The position numbers and the translations under genes are program-made. Source: an uncultured Acidimicrobiales bacterium (lineage in GTDB: Bacteria; Actinomycetota; Acidimicrobiia; Acidimicrobiales; SHLQ01). Taken from it: a stretch of DNA of 51,512 bases. The notes beneath the pieces were generated by a model. It saw only the letters and a list, made by a program, of their open reading frames with translations, ran no database searches and was not told the origin of the DNA. The stretch lies in contig CALHTB010000009.1 in the NCBI GenBank assembly GCA_938038785.1, positions 1-51,512 of the forward strand. The letters are read 5' to 3'. Below, in pieces: positions 34,352 through 43,902 of the stretch; within the stretch, counting starts at the first letter, position 1; every line of letters begins with the position of its first letter.

Positions 34352-35226
34352 GGCATCTCGCTCTCTGGCGCTCCCAATGAAGCGCCGGGAGTCATGAGGG
34401 TACGCCGCGCCAGCTCGTGTCCGGCAACGAGCGATTCGTGTGGAGTGCCACCTTGTAAGTGCGACGCCAGAAAGCCCGCAGTGAAGGCATCGCCGGCGCC
34501 CGTGCTGTCGGTGACCTCGATGGCTTCTGGCTTCACCCGTACGTCGGTGCCGTCGGGCTGCACGTATCGAGCCTCTCCCCCAGCAGCGGTGACGATCGTG
34601 GCTTCGGCGTGGCGAAACCACGGATGGGTGTTCAGCAGGAACCGTGCTTCGTCGTGGTTGGCCAACACGAACCGTGGGCGAATGAGACGAACAAGGTCGA
34701 GAAAGCGGTCTCGCCCGTATTCAGCGAGGACCGCCACCGAGCTGGTCGACAGGCTGATCGGAATGTCACGATCAACCGCTTCACCAATGAGCTGCTGGGT
34801 GGTTTCGGCAAGCGCCCCTCCCGCAAATGAGTAGGCGGGTACGTGGAGCAAGTCGACGTCATCGAGCACCGATGGCGTCACCCCAGAGAGGTGCAGCGCG
34901 GCGCCGCGGTCGGTGAGAAACGACCGCTCACCTGTGTGGTCAACGAGCACCACGATTGTTCCGGTGGTTCCGCGTCGAACAACCTGACAGTCAACGCCGG
35001 CGTCGGCGAGCTCGTCGAGCAACATCGACCCCACGAGGTCGTCGCCGACCTGGCCCACGAACCGGGCTGCCAGTCCGGCTTCGACGACCCCCATCGCAAC
35101 GTTTGCCGCTGATCCTCCTCGGCGATGCACGATGGCGGCGGGCGTATCGGTGCCGCGCTGGGGGTCGCGTGCGAGATGCACGACGACGTCAACGACCAGA
35201 TCGCCCACGCAACAAATAGTCAGCAT
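34348..35226 (-). CDS. psuK: PfkB-family kinase, probable pseudouridine kinase
   Basis: A 292-residue protein from ATG 35226. The early GGSAANVAMGVVEAGL and the C-terminal VTDSTGAGDAFTAGFL (anion hole and catalytic Asp) define the ribokinase/PfkB fold. The N-terminal CCVGDLVVDVVVHL is typical of sugar/nucleoside kinases. The family alone does not fix the substrate; overlap by four bases with psuG makes pseudouridine the most likely one, giving pseudouridine 5'-phosphate for the glycosidase. Unlike many psuK genes there is no attached nucleoside transporter or regulator nearby. Confidence 0.85.
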   Translation of the reverse strand: MLTICCVGDLVVDVVVHLARDPQRGTDTPAAIVHRRGGSAANVAMGVVEAGLAARFVGQVGDDLVGSMLLDELADAGVDCQVVRRGTTGTIVVLVDHTGERSFLTDRGAALHLSGVTPSVLDDVDLLHVPAYSFAGGALAETTQQLIGEAVDRDIPISLSTSSVAVLAEYGRDRFLDLVRLIRPRFVLANHDEARFLLNTHPWFRHAEATIVTAAGGEARYVQPDGTDVRVKPEAIEVTDSTGAGDAFTAGFLASHLQGGTPHESLVAGHELARRTLMTPGASLGAPESEMP

Positions 35227-35293
35227 GCTCACAGACGTATCACAACGCCCACCCACATGGTGCTGTTATGACCGTGCTGCTACGGGCGAATTG

Positions 35294-36136
35294 TTACGAC
35301 GTGGGAGCCTCGGCTACCGGTGCTTCAGCGCTGTCACGAAGATCGACAACCTCGGCGCCTTCGTAGCGACGTTGTTCTTCGTCGGCGATGGTGAGAATGC
35401 GCTGAGCCAAACCGCGAAGCTCGGTGCGCTGTTCGACCGTGCGAGTCTGCAGATGTTGCAGCATCGACTGCTGGTTCTCGATGTCGGCGTTGAGCGAGGC
35501 CAGTTCGGCTTGTACCTGGTTGGCTGCCTCGTAGGCCTTGCGGTCGCTTTCCTTTGCGATCTGCGAGGCGGTGAGGTTGGCCTCGGCCACGATCTGGTCG
35601 GCGCGGCTGTGGGCCTCGGCAATGGTCTCTTCGGCCGAACGGCGAGCCATACGCAAGACCAGCTCGAAGCTTTCTTCGCTGGCGCGGTCACCGCCATCAA
35701 CCGCAGCTGTAGCGACAGCGTCAACGGGAGCCATCTCTGGGACCTGGTCGGCCACGGCTACCGGTGGTGGAGGTGCGATCGAGGTGAGCTGCGTGCGGAG
35801 CTGCTCATTTTCGGCTCGCAACGCCTGCTCGTTAGCGGTGAACTGGGTGATCTGGTTGGCGTATTCATCACGCTCAGCACGCAAGGTGGCAATTTCGAGC
35901 AGGAGCTCTTGATTTTGCTGCTCGAGCGCAGCGTTGGCTGGCAGAGCGAGCGTTTCGGTGGATGAGGCACTTGAGCCTTGGAGTGCTTGCAGGTCGCCGT
36001 GGAGGACGTCGATTTGCGCGGCGACGAGCTCGAGGTACGCGTCAACTTCGATCGGGTCGAACCCGCGCTTGGTCTTCGCTTGGAAAGTTTTGGCCAGAAC
36101 GTCTCGGCCAGTCAATCGTCGGTCATTCAAAGGCAT
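35294..36136 (-). CDS. DivIVA / Wag31-like coiled-coil protein
   Basis: A 280-residue protein. Residues about 8-55 are a DivIVA N-terminal domain: LTGRDVLAKTFQ, then KRGFDPIEVDAYLELV (23-38) with the conserved Gly-Phe/Tyr and 'vd.fL' pattern. Long heptad-rich coiled coils follow, interrupted by a Pro/Ala/Val stretch (about 125-150), typical of Wag31 proteins. The domain senses negatively curved membrane and in actinobacteria directs polar growth or division. It ends 57 bases upstream of the PfkB kinase start on the same strand. It may be one of several DivIVA-like proteins in the genome, so the pole or septum role is not settled. Confidence 0.9.
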   Translation of the reverse strand: MPLNDRRLTGRDVLAKTFQAKTKRGFDPIEVDAYLELVAAQIDVLHGDLQALQGSSASSTETLALPANAALEQQNQELLLEIATLRAERDEYANQITQFTANEQALRAENEQLRTQLTSIAPPPPVAVADQVPEMAPVDAVATAAVDGGDRASEESFELVLRMARRSAEETIAEAHSRADQIVAEANLTASQIAKESDRKAYEAANQVQAELASLNADIENQQSMLQHLQTRTVEQRTELRGLAQRILTIADEEQRRYEGAEVVDLRDSAEAPVAEAPTS

Positions 36137-36282
36137 GGTCTTGGTCTTCCTTGCACGTCATAAGGCCTGCTCCACCCGCAGAAGGCCATAGCTTTGCACA
36201 ACCTGCACGCAGCGTCGAAACGAGGAACGAACTTCTCACGCCCTGACACCGCGTAGCTTGGCGTTCGTGGTGGACTAGGAAG

Positions 36283-37575
36283 GTGAGTACCGAAGACCCT
36301 GGTGGGCCAGGCAGCTTTCGCGATCGGCTGGCGGGCATCCCACGAATCGACGACGAGCCGCCGACCTTTGACGCATCACAGGGCGTTCGCCGGCAACGAC
36401 CGGGCCCGGGACCTCGGAAGGCACCGGTCGAGCAACAGATTTCGCAGCGAGACCAGGCCGCCCAGAGGCCACCGGTTGTGCGTCGCGCGGCACCAGTGGC
36501 CCGCCCACAACCGCAACGAGCCCAAGAACAACGCCCGGAGGCTGCCCCAGCGCCTGAACCGGTCGGCTATGACACTGGTGCAGACGGCGATGAGTGGCCG
36601 GTAGGTGGCCGTCGTCGCCGCCGGTGGCCGTTGGTCGTCCTCGGTTTGTTGTTGCTGCTTGGATTAGCGATTCTTCTGCCGGTGTTTCGCGCTCGCCAGG
36701 TGTTCAACAACGTCGAGCGCGTTCCGGTGGCAGCAGCACTGAGCGAACCGTTGGTCGATGGCGTCAACATCTTGTTGGTCGGCACCGATTCGCGTGAAGG
36801 GATCGATGGCTCGACCGAGAACGCCGGTCTGATCATTGGTGTCGAGGAGGGTGAAGCTCCGATCAGCGGCGAGCGAACCGACACGATCATGATCCTGCGG
36901 CTTCAAGAAGATGGCACCGCCAAGTTCCTTTCGCTCCCCCGCGATCTGTGGCTACGGATCGATGGCGGCTCGCCGGGGCGCATTAACGGAGCGTTCCGCA
37001 ATGGCCCCGAGGCGCTCATCAACACCGTGCAAAGCGAGCTCGGCATCAGCCTGTCGCATTACGTGCAGGTCGACCTCGTTGGCTTTATCGGTCTCGTCGA
37101 CGCGGTTGGCGGCGTCGAAATCAGCATTCCGCACCCTGCGTTCGACACCCGATCAGGCCTCGACCTGCCCAACGCCGGGCCAGTGACCCTCGACTCCACC
37201 CAGGCATTGGCCTATGTCCGCAGCCGGTTCTACACCGAGCGCATCAACGGAGCGGACGTCGTCGATGGCACGAGCGACCTTGGCCGGGTCCAGCGGCAAC
37301 AAGCCTTTATGCGGGCACTGTTCGCGACCGTTGCTGAACAACGAGACCCGCGGGTACTGAACTCCATGGGTACCGCCATGGCCGAAGCAATCGTCATCGA
37401 CGACGGCACAACCCTCAGAGACGCCGTCGAGATAGCGAACACCTTGCGCACAACCACACCCGAATCGGTCGTGCTGCCAACTCGCAATGCCACGGTCGGA
37501 AACGCCGCAGTGCTCGAGCTCACCGATGAAGCCCCAGCAGTTCTCGCCCAGTTCGGGGCCGGCGCAGCTGGGTAG
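36283..37575 (+). CDS. LytR-CpsA-Psr (LCP) family glycopolymer transferase
   Basis: A 430-residue protein from GTG 36283 (with AAGG upstream). A 110-residue disordered Pro/Arg/Gln-rich cytosolic N-terminus precedes one membrane helix (about 116-134). The extracellular LCP domain (about 155-380) has ILLVGTDSREG, RTDTIMILRLQEDG, LSLPRDLWLRI, RINGAF, and a late LAYVRSR...SDLGRVQRQQ, containing the Arg and Asp residues that hold the polyprenyl-pyrophosphate and metal. LCP enzymes attach teichoic acid-like or arabinogalactan-type polymers to peptidoglycan. It is divergent from divIVA across 146 bp. Confidence 0.93.
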   Translation: MSTEDPGGPGSFRDRLAGIPRIDDEPPTFDASQGVRRQRPGPGPRKAPVEQQISQRDQAAQRPPVVRRAAPVARPQPQRAQEQRPEAAPAPEPVGYDTGADGDEWPVGGRRRRRWPLVVLGLLLLLGLAILLPVFRARQVFNNVERVPVAAALSEPLVDGVNILLVGTDSREGIDGSTENAGLIIGVEEGEAPISGERTDTIMILRLQEDGTAKFLSLPRDLWLRIDGGSPGRINGAFRNGPEALINTVQSELGISLSHYVQVDLVGFIGLVDAVGGVEISIPHPAFDTRSGLDLPNAGPVTLDSTQALAYVRSRFYTERINGADVVDGTSDLGRVQRQQAFMRALFATVAEQRDPRVLNSMGTAMAEAIVIDDGTTLRDAVEIANTLRTTTPESVVLPTRNATVGNAAVLELTDEAPAVLAQFGAGAAG

Positions 37576-37680
37576 GTGCGCAAGCATTTCATTGCCACAC
37601 CAACGTAAGAACGCGGAGCGCGCGACTGTCACTACTCTCCAAGTTGGGGTTCGGGGCGGACCTCCCCTACAGTCTCCTCC

Positions 37681-38679
37681 GTGATGGGAGCAAGTGGAGG
37701 GCCAGCGACGCGTTCGCTGCGCTCTAGCGTACGAAGTGCAACGGGCTTGGTTGGTGCCGTATTGCTTGTTTTGCTGGTGGCTTTGCCCACCACGGTCGGC
37801 GCCGTTGGCGCCGACCTGTCGCCGATTTTGGCACCTCGTGCTGCGGCCCCGACCTTGCCTGGCGCACCGTTCTTTCCGTCGGCGGCGCGCGAAACAGTCG
37901 TCATGGAACGACTCAACGTGCTCACACGGCTCGACGAGACTTTGGCGGCCCAAGCCGTGCTCACCGAACGGGTGAAGGCCGGCGACGCGCATGGTTTCCG
38001 AGGCGAAGGCCGCATCGCTCTGGGCGGCGCCGCTCTGGGCGCCCCTGTCGAGACCGTCACTGCTCAGAACGACGTGCCGCAGAGCACTGCCCGGATTCTC
38101 GAGTCGCAAATCGCTGCGCTCGAACGCCGCGCTGAGAAGATCGATGCTGTCTCCGAGCCGCTACTGGCCGAAACCCAGCCCTACAACATCGGCATCGCTG
38201 CGTTCCCCGTAGCCGAACTACGCAAGCCATTCTTTAACGACTGGGGTCGTCCTCGCTCTGGTGGCCGTCGCCATAAGGGCAATGACATGCTCGCCCAAAT
38301 TGGCGTTCCACTACGCGCCATCGAAGACGGCTACGTCGAACGCACCACCGGCGGATCGCTCGGTGGCCTCAGCGTCTACCTCATCGGCGACAGCGGGTCG
38401 CGCTACTACTACGCCCACCTCGACGAGGTCGCCGACGTCTTTGAAGGCCAGCGGGTGTATGCCGGACAGATCGTTGGCACGAACGGCGATTCGGGCAACG
38501 CCCGGGGGGCACCTCACCTGCACATGCAATGGTCGCCAACCGGCGAGTCGAACTGGGAAAACCCGTTCTTCCTGCTCGACACCTTGTTCGGCGAAGGTGC
38601 AGCGGCTGAGGCGCTTGAAGCAGTTGACGAAGTGCCATCGATCGACCGCACCGACGACCCCTTCTTCCTCGACGGCTGA
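37681..38679 (+). CDS. Secreted M23 (LytM-type) peptidase
   Basis: A 332-residue protein from GTG 37681 (an ATG follows at 37684). A signal-peptide-like helix lies at about residues 22-42 (LVGAVLLVLLVALPTTVGAV). A helical, coiled-coil-like segment spans about 70-165. The C-terminal M23 domain has the zinc set H198 and D202 (HKGND), H246 (YAHLDE) and H279/H281 (HLHMQW), so it should be active as a zinc endopeptidase on peptidoglycan cross-links. It ends 68 bases before menD and lies about 105 bases after the LCP gene. The coiled-coil plus hydrolase layout recalls FtsEX-controlled hydrolases, but no ftsEX lies in the window. Confidence 0.92.
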   Translation: MMGASGGPATRSLRSSVRSATGLVGAVLLVLLVALPTTVGAVGADLSPILAPRAAAPTLPGAPFFPSAARETVVMERLNVLTRLDETLAAQAVLTERVKAGDAHGFRGEGRIALGGAALGAPVETVTAQNDVPQSTARILESQIAALERRAEKIDAVSEPLLAETQPYNIGIAAFPVAELRKPFFNDWGRPRSGGRRHKGNDMLAQIGVPLRAIEDGYVERTTGGSLGGLSVYLIGDSGSRYYYAHLDEVADVFEGQRVYAGQIVGTNGDSGNARGAPHLHMQWSPTGESNWENPFFLLDTLFGEGAAAEALEAVDEVPSIDRTDDPFFLDG

Positions 38680-38703
38680 GCCCGCCCGGTGGTAACCCCA
38701 CGG

Positions 38704-38736
38704 TTCGGGACCCGAATGGAACAACGTGGGTAGACT
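38704..38736 (+). promoter_or_regulatory. Inverted repeat and possible -10 upstream of menD
   Basis: TTCGGG-A-CCCGAA (38704-38716) is a perfect 13-base palindrome between the M23 gene and menD. It is followed by TAGACT at 38731-38736, a good actinobacterial -10, 11 bases before the menD ATG. No clear -35 is visible. The palindrome overlaps where a -35 would be, so it could be an operator. Confidence 0.4.
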
Positions 38737-38747
38737 TTCACTCACCG

Positions 38748-40493
38748 ATGAGCGATTTGCCGAACGACTCTGAACGCGACGATCCCATCGACGCCACCGC
38801 TGCTGCTGAGCACTTCTTTGCCGGCGCCCGAGACGCTGGACTGGCCCATGTGGTCCTCTCCCCCGGGTCCCGGTCAACCGCGCTGTCTATTGCGGTCACG
38901 CGCACGCCCGATCTGCCCTACACCGTCGAGCTCGACGAGCGCACTGCCGCGTTCGTTGCCCTCGGATATGCAGCCTCGACGGGCCGGCCGGTTGGCCTCG
39001 TGTGCACCTCGGGTACCGCTGCAGCCAACTACTTGCCCGCAGTCGCGGAGGCGTCGCTGAGCAACGTGCCCCTGGTCGTGATCACTTCAGATCGGCCGCC
39101 AGAGCATCAGCACTGGGGTGTTGGACAGTCGTTTGACCAACGCGGTCTCTACCACCGTCAGGTGCGCGACGAAATCACCATGCCCGTTGGCGGCGAGGGC
39201 GGTGCACGCTTCTCGGTACGAGCCGGAACCCGCAGTGTCGCCACCGCACTCGGACAACGCGGTCCGGTGCACGTGAACTGGCCGTTTCGCCTACCAATTG
39301 AACCAGCAGCCCCGTCCATCACCCAACCGACAACCCCGCACACCACCGCTCCCCCAGCGCCGTTGGTTGTTGACGGCGATGTCGAGTACCTGAGCAGCCT
39401 TCTTGAGCAGGCTTCAAGCCCGCTGATTATCGCTGGCCCACACACGATTGCTCGCGACGAACCTCCAGCTGCGGCTGACCAACTGCTCAGCGCAGCAACA
39501 TCGCTTGGTATTCCTGTGCTCGCCGATGTGTTGAGCGGGCTGCGCCACTCCGGAGCTGACTCGCCGTGTTTGATCAACTCGCCCGGGCTCGTGGTCACCG
39601 CACCAAATGTTCCCGAACCTGACGTCATCATCCGCCTTGGCCACACCCCAACCGCAAAGGCACAACGGCTGTGGTGGGAACGCCAAAATGCAGCCCATGT
39701 CCTTGTCGATCCGTATAACGAGTGGCAAGACCCATCCCACATGGCAACCGCTCGGTGCACCTCCCCGCCAGCCGAGCTCCTCGCCGAAGTAGCCAAACGG
39801 ACAAGAACGCGAGACGCCAGCGAGGGTCAGCGTTGGCTCGAGCGGTGGCAGGCACTTGGCCAGGCCGTGTCGGCTGCGCTCGATGCAGCGCTGCTCGAAT
39901 GGCCCACCGTGACCGAGGCCCATGTGGCCCGAGCCCTAGCCGAGGCGGCAACGAGCGACGATTGCATCGTTGCATCGAGCTCCATGCCGGTTCGAGACCT
40001 CGACACGTTCGCTGCGGTCAGCGCCGGGCCACAGGTGCTCGCGAACCGAGGTATCAATGGCATAGACGGTGTCATCTCCACCGCCATCGGCACTCAGCTC
40101 GGGCGCAACACTGGCCGCACCTACGCCCTGGTTGGTGATGTCGCAGCGATTCACGACATCGGAGGGCTGCTGTCGGCTGGCCGCAACGATGTTGCTCTTA
40201 CCGTCGTGATACCCAACAACGACGGCGGCGGCATCTTCTCACTTCTCCCCATTCGTGACGTGCTCGACGACGCCGAGTTCAACGAGCTGTTCCACACCCC
40301 GCACGGGACAACGTTTGCGTTCCTCGCTAGCCACCCCGGAATCACCGTTGTCCAAACAACCGATGTGCGCAACGCACTGATCCAAACCAGAAACGAGACC
40401 GGTGTGGTGGTTATCGAAGTTGTCGTCGACACGCCCGAACGGCTCGCTCTAGCCGATGCCATTCGCGCAGCGATCGCAACGATCTCACAATGA
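38748..40493 (+). CDS. menD: MenD, SEPHCHC synthase
   Basis: A 581-residue thiamine-diphosphate enzyme. VVLSPGSRSTALS (about 35-47) is the MenD opening; YTVELDERTAAFVALG follows, then the ThDP/Mg segment GDVAAIHDIGG and VIPNNDGGGIFSLLP near the C-terminus. It joins isochorismate and 2-oxoglutarate to give 2-succinyl-5-enolpyruvyl-6-hydroxy-3-cyclohexene-1-carboxylate, the committed step of menaquinone synthesis. It overlaps menH by four bases (ATGA), so the three genes menD, menH and menC are co-translated. Confidence 0.97.
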   Translation: MSDLPNDSERDDPIDATAAAEHFFAGARDAGLAHVVLSPGSRSTALSIAVTRTPDLPYTVELDERTAAFVALGYAASTGRPVGLVCTSGTAAANYLPAVAEASLSNVPLVVITSDRPPEHQHWGVGQSFDQRGLYHRQVRDEITMPVGGEGGARFSVRAGTRSVATALGQRGPVHVNWPFRLPIEPAAPSITQPTTPHTTAPPAPLVVDGDVEYLSSLLEQASSPLIIAGPHTIARDEPPAAADQLLSAATSLGIPVLADVLSGLRHSGADSPCLINSPGLVVTAPNVPEPDVIIRLGHTPTAKAQRLWWERQNAAHVLVDPYNEWQDPSHMATARCTSPPAELLAEVAKRTRTRDASEGQRWLERWQALGQAVSAALDAALLEWPTVTEAHVARALAEAATSDDCIVASSSMPVRDLDTFAAVSAGPQVLANRGINGIDGVISTAIGTQLGRNTGRTYALVGDVAAIHDIGGLLSAGRNDVALTVVIPNNDGGGIFSLLPIRDVLDDAEFNELFHTPHGTTFAFLASHPGITVVQTTDVRNALIQTRNETGVVVIEVVVDTPERLALADAIRAAIATISQ

Positions 40494-41350
40494 GCCAGGC
40501 TGACGTACAGGTTGAACACGTACTGACCGCCGCCGGCACCACGCTGGCGGTCAGAACAATCGAGGGCACGGGTCCGCTGCTCGTTGCCCTGCATGGATTC
40601 ACCGGTGATGGAACCGCAATGTTGCCGTTGGTCGAAGCATGTCGCGATGGCAGGCCAGCGATGCTGATCGACCTGATTGGCCACGGCGCTAGCGATGCTC
40701 CCGACTTTGTCGAGCCGTACTCGATGGCGTCGGTGGTCGATCAGGTTCTCTCGGTGGTTGGCCCTCGAGAGATCGGCACCGTGCACCTCCTCGGCTATTC
40801 GATGGGCGGCAGGATTGCCCTGTCGATCGCCGCGAGAGCTCCGTGGTACTTCGCCTCGATCATTTCGATCAGCGCAAGCCCAGGAATCCATGACCCCACC
40901 GACCGTGCCGCTCGCCACGACGCCGATCTGGCTCGGGCCGAGCATCTATCGACCATCGGTGTCGAGAAGTTCATCGACGAGTGGCTCGAGCTCGATCTGT
41001 TCGCCCCGTACGTAGCGTCACTCGATTCGGCATCGCTGGCGGCCACGATCGAGCAACGTCGAATGAGCACCGCACATGGTTTGGCAAACAGCCTTCGAGG
41101 CACCGGAACCGGAGCGATGCCGCCGGTGTGGCTGTCACTCCCGGCGCTTCGTTCGCCGTTGTTAGCAATTGCGGGCAGCCTCGACGAGCCCTATGTCGAT
41201 ACGGCGTTACGAATGGCCCAGGCTGCTCCGTTCGGCGAATCGCACATCGTTGACGGGGTTGGACATGTGGCTCATGTCGAGAATTGTTCGGTAGTTGGTG
41301 CACGCATCGCTGAATTTCTGCGAGTGTGTGAGGGTAATGCAGATATCTGA
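40490..41350 (+). CDS. menH: MenH, SHCHC synthase (alpha/beta hydrolase)
   Basis: A 286-residue protein. LVALHGFTGDG (oxyanion region), LIGHGASDAP, then LLGYSMGGRIAL (Ser104 nucleophile in GxSxG) and DGVGHVAHVE (catalytic His) match MenH, which eliminates pyruvate from the MenD product. The position between menD and menC supports this. Alpha/beta hydrolases are a broad family, so the assignment rests on context as well as motif. Confidence 0.9.
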   Translation: MSQADVQVEHVLTAAGTTLAVRTIEGTGPLLVALHGFTGDGTAMLPLVEACRDGRPAMLIDLIGHGASDAPDFVEPYSMASVVDQVLSVVGPREIGTVHLLGYSMGGRIALSIAARAPWYFASIISISASPGIHDPTDRAARHDADLARAEHLSTIGVEKFIDEWLELDLFAPYVASLDSASLAATIEQRRMSTAHGLANSLRGTGTGAMPPVWLSLPALRSPLLAIAGSLDEPYVDTALRMAQAAPFGESHIVDGVGHVAHVENCSVVGARIAEFLRVCEGNADI

Positions 41351-42371
41351 GGCCGAAGCAACAACAATCGACATCCGGCTCACCGAGTCATTGACCACCG
41401 GTGCAGGTGGTGTTGGCGATCGAGGCGGCCTACAGGTTCGCGTCCAAACCGACACCGGCTTGCTCGGACGTGGCGAGACCGCACCGATCCCCGGTGTCGA
41501 CGGCCCCGGGCTTGAAGCCATTGCCGTCGAGATCGATCGCTGGTGCCGTTCGGCAACATCGCTCAGCATCGAGGAGGCCTTAGCGGGCCTTGACTCGGCC
41601 GGTCTTGCTCCACTGTCACGCTTCGGGGTGCATACCGCGCTCATCGACCTGCAGAGCCAGTCAGCGGGTGTGCCTGCGGCCCAATGGCTTCGCGCTGGTG
41701 CACCCGGAGCGGTGCCCGCAAACGGCCTGGTTGCCGAAGCAAACCCCGGCGCCGTACACGCACGAACCAGCGAGCTCGTCGCAGCCGGCATGACCGCAAT
41801 CAAACTTAAAGTCGGCGCGGTCGAATCGGCTCAGGACGTCACTCGCATTATCGCTGCGAGCGAGGCCGCTGGCCCCAACGTTGCGCTACGGCTCGACGCC
41901 AACCGAGCATGGGACGCCGAAACCGCTAATCGAGTCATTGGTCGTGTCGGCCGCCACCGGGTCGACTTTGTTGAAGACCCCACAAGCAACGTTGACGAGT
42001 ACGTCGCAATCCAAGAAGCCACCGGCGTGGCGGTAGCCCTCGACCTGCCAATAACCGAGGACCCCGCAGCGGTGATCGCCCAAGCCGGAGTTGGCATCGT
42101 TGTAGTCAAGCCAGCGGCCATTGGTGGCATCGACCGAGTGCTCGACTTGGCCCGTTCCCACGACGAACTGCGCGTGGTCGTATCGTCCTCGATCGATCGC
42201 GAGGTGGGCCTAGCGGCTGCAATTCACGCAGCAGCAGGACTGCCCGACGACGACGAAGCACATGGCCTGTCGACCGGCTCGCTGGTGCGAAACATGCCCG
42301 ACTCACTGCTCCCCCACAACGGTTTGATGCAGGTTCCAACAACCGGCGGTGTCTGGTCCGAAAGCGACTAA
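41337..42371 (+). CDS. menC: MenC, o-succinylbenzoate synthase
   Basis: A 344-residue enolase-superfamily protein. I chose the ATG at 41337, preceded by GAGGGT; it overlaps the end of menH by 14 bases. The catalytic pair is K156 and K158 (TAIKLKVG), the metal ligands D187 (RLDANRAW), E213 (DFVEDPTS) and D236 (ALDLPITED), and K259 (VVVKPAAIGG) is the second-lysine side. It dehydrates SHCHC to o-succinylbenzoate. MenE, the next enzyme, is not in the window; menB lies 4.1 kb downstream beyond three minus-strand genes. Confidence 0.94.
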   Translation: MQISEAEATTIDIRLTESLTTGAGGVGDRGGLQVRVQTDTGLLGRGETAPIPGVDGPGLEAIAVEIDRWCRSATSLSIEEALAGLDSAGLAPLSRFGVHTALIDLQSQSAGVPAAQWLRAGAPGAVPANGLVAEANPGAVHARTSELVAAGMTAIKLKVGAVESAQDVTRIIAASEAAGPNVALRLDANRAWDAETANRVIGRVGRHRVDFVEDPTSNVDEYVAIQEATGVAVALDLPITEDPAAVIAQAGVGIVVVKPAAIGGIDRVLDLARSHDELRVVVSSSIDREVGLAAAIHAAAGLPDDDEAHGLSTGSLVRNMPDSLLPHNGLMQVPTTGGVWSESD

Positions 42372-42394
42372 ATCGTCGTTTCGCTGCAAGACGG

Positions 42395-43768
42395 TTAGTT
42401 CTCGCCGGGAAAGCGCTCGGCGCCTTCCTCAATGCTCCAATGCCATGGTTCGCTCGCAAGGTTCACAAACCCGTACTGCGGAGCGTTGGCTGCAAGCCAC
42501 CGGAAGCCAGCGTTGCTGTGCGAGGTGATCGACGACCCGTTAAAGGTGAAGTCGATGGCCCGGCCTTGTTCGTGACGTGAGAACCCTGGACGGGCAGTCG
42601 GTGGGCTGCATTCGGACACTGGGCGATGCCAGATGTCGTACTCAGAGCCGCCACAGTGGGCTCGACGAAGGTCGATCTGGAGCTGAATTGGCCGGTAGCC
42701 CCATCCGGCAAGATCAATGCCTTGGGCAAACGCAGCGTCAAATAGCGCCGTTGCCTGCCGTTCGATGTCCTTGTGGACTTCGAGTTGGTAGAACGGCGTG
42801 ACGTCGAGGGGGATAAGGATTGTCTCCTCGCCTGTCTCTTCGTCGATAGTTGGTTCGGGTAGCTCGCCCGGCTTATAGAAGTCGATCGTTGCGATGTCAT
42901 CGAGGTCTACCGGCGGTGGAATCTCGACGCCGTTTCGTCGGGCCGCAGCCGTTACCCGCTGGTTGATCGATGTCTGCTTATCACGAATCTCGGTGGCAAG
43001 CTCGAAATCGCGCTCTTCGAGAATTGCTGCTTCAGCAATTTGGGCTTCCAGGCGTAGCTCGGCTGCGGTGACAACCCGAGATTGCCTCTCCTGTGCTTCG
43101 TCGAGCTCACGCTTTCGGGTCTCAACCTCGGTAAGGAGCCGTTCGGCAGCGTCCACGGCTTCTTGCTCATCGATCACGAGCTGAGCGGCCTGGGTCTCGA
43201 GGGCCCGGAGGCGGTCAATACCGTCGTTCAGCGACCCGGTTTGCAACTCGAGGAGGTGAAGGAAACGCGCGGACTCACCAGGGTCGTCAGAGAGCAAGAG
43301 TTCGGTGATGTCTTCGCTGCTCGCAGAGCTTTCGCCGGTGAAGCTGGCAACCGCCAGCTTGGTCAGGTGTGCTCGAACTACTTCAGCCTCAAGCAGCACG
43401 TCTTGACGGGCCTCTCGTGCGACGTCAATCGAGTCGAGCGAGCTCTGGTAGGCCTTCTCGGCAGACTCGAGGCGAATCTCTTGGAGCTCAACGAGGGCGT
43501 TCAGGTCGTCGAGCGCCTTTGCGAGCTGGTCGACAGTCGCTTCAAACACGTCGATCTCGCTTACGGCAAGTGCCGCCTCTTTGACCGCCCGTTCGCGCTC
43601 TTCTTTAAGGTCGTCGATCTCGGCGTCCTCTTCGCTGAACTGCGCGTCGACAACAACGCTGCTTAGGGCGAGCACGCCGGCAAGAAAAAAGGCGAACACC
43701 ACAAGCAGAGAGACCTTGCGAATTCGTCCAACAAAAGAGACCACGGTGTGCAATCGGCGCCTATTCAT
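42395..43768 (-). CDS. Coiled-coil VanY-type D,D-carboxypeptidase, paralogue 1
   Basis: A 457-residue protein from ATG 43768 (MNRRRLHTVVSF). A membrane-anchor or signal helix (SLLVVFAFFLAGVLALSSVV) precedes a long coiled coil (residues about 45-250), in which LAVASFTGESSASSEDI then LLLSDDPGES mark a tip-like non-helical spot. The C-terminal peptidase_M15/VanY domain has SRHEQGRAIDF (zinc His and Asp) and EPWHWS. It should trim the terminal D-Ala of peptidoglycan stems outside the cell. Between coil and enzyme it has an extra segment of roughly 50-60 residues (GELPEPTIDEETGEE) missing in the two other copies. Confidence 0.88.
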   Translation of the reverse strand: MNRRRLHTVVSFVGRIRKVSLLVVFAFFLAGVLALSSVVVDAQFSEEDAEIDDLKEERERAVKEAALAVSEIDVFEATVDQLAKALDDLNALVELQEIRLESAEKAYQSSLDSIDVAREARQDVLLEAEVVRAHLTKLAVASFTGESSASSEDITELLLSDDPGESARFLHLLELQTGSLNDGIDRLRALETQAAQLVIDEQEAVDAAERLLTEVETRKRELDEAQERQSRVVTAAELRLEAQIAEAAILEERDFELATEIRDKQTSINQRVTAAARRNGVEIPPPVDLDDIATIDFYKPGELPEPTIDEETGEETILIPLDVTPFYQLEVHKDIERQATALFDAAFAQGIDLAGWGYRPIQLQIDLRRAHCGGSEYDIWHRPVSECSPPTARPGFSRHEQGRAIDFTFNGSSITSHSNAGFRWLAANAPQYGFVNLASEPWHWSIEEGAERFPGEN

Positions 43769-43902
43769 CAATACTGAGCCATATGGCCTACATCCGCCCA
43801 AGATCACAGCATGAACGAACAGCCGATCCAAAGCGTCACTGGGCGGGCGATTGCGCCAGGATTCACACCGTGTTCCCACGGTGCGTTGCCGGGCAGCTAC
43901 GG

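Noticed and set aside
34352..34621. Extension of psuG by 90 codons upstream
   Set aside because: The added sequence is Arg/His-rich and overlaps the PfkB kinase gene; the ATGA overlap gives a natural start.
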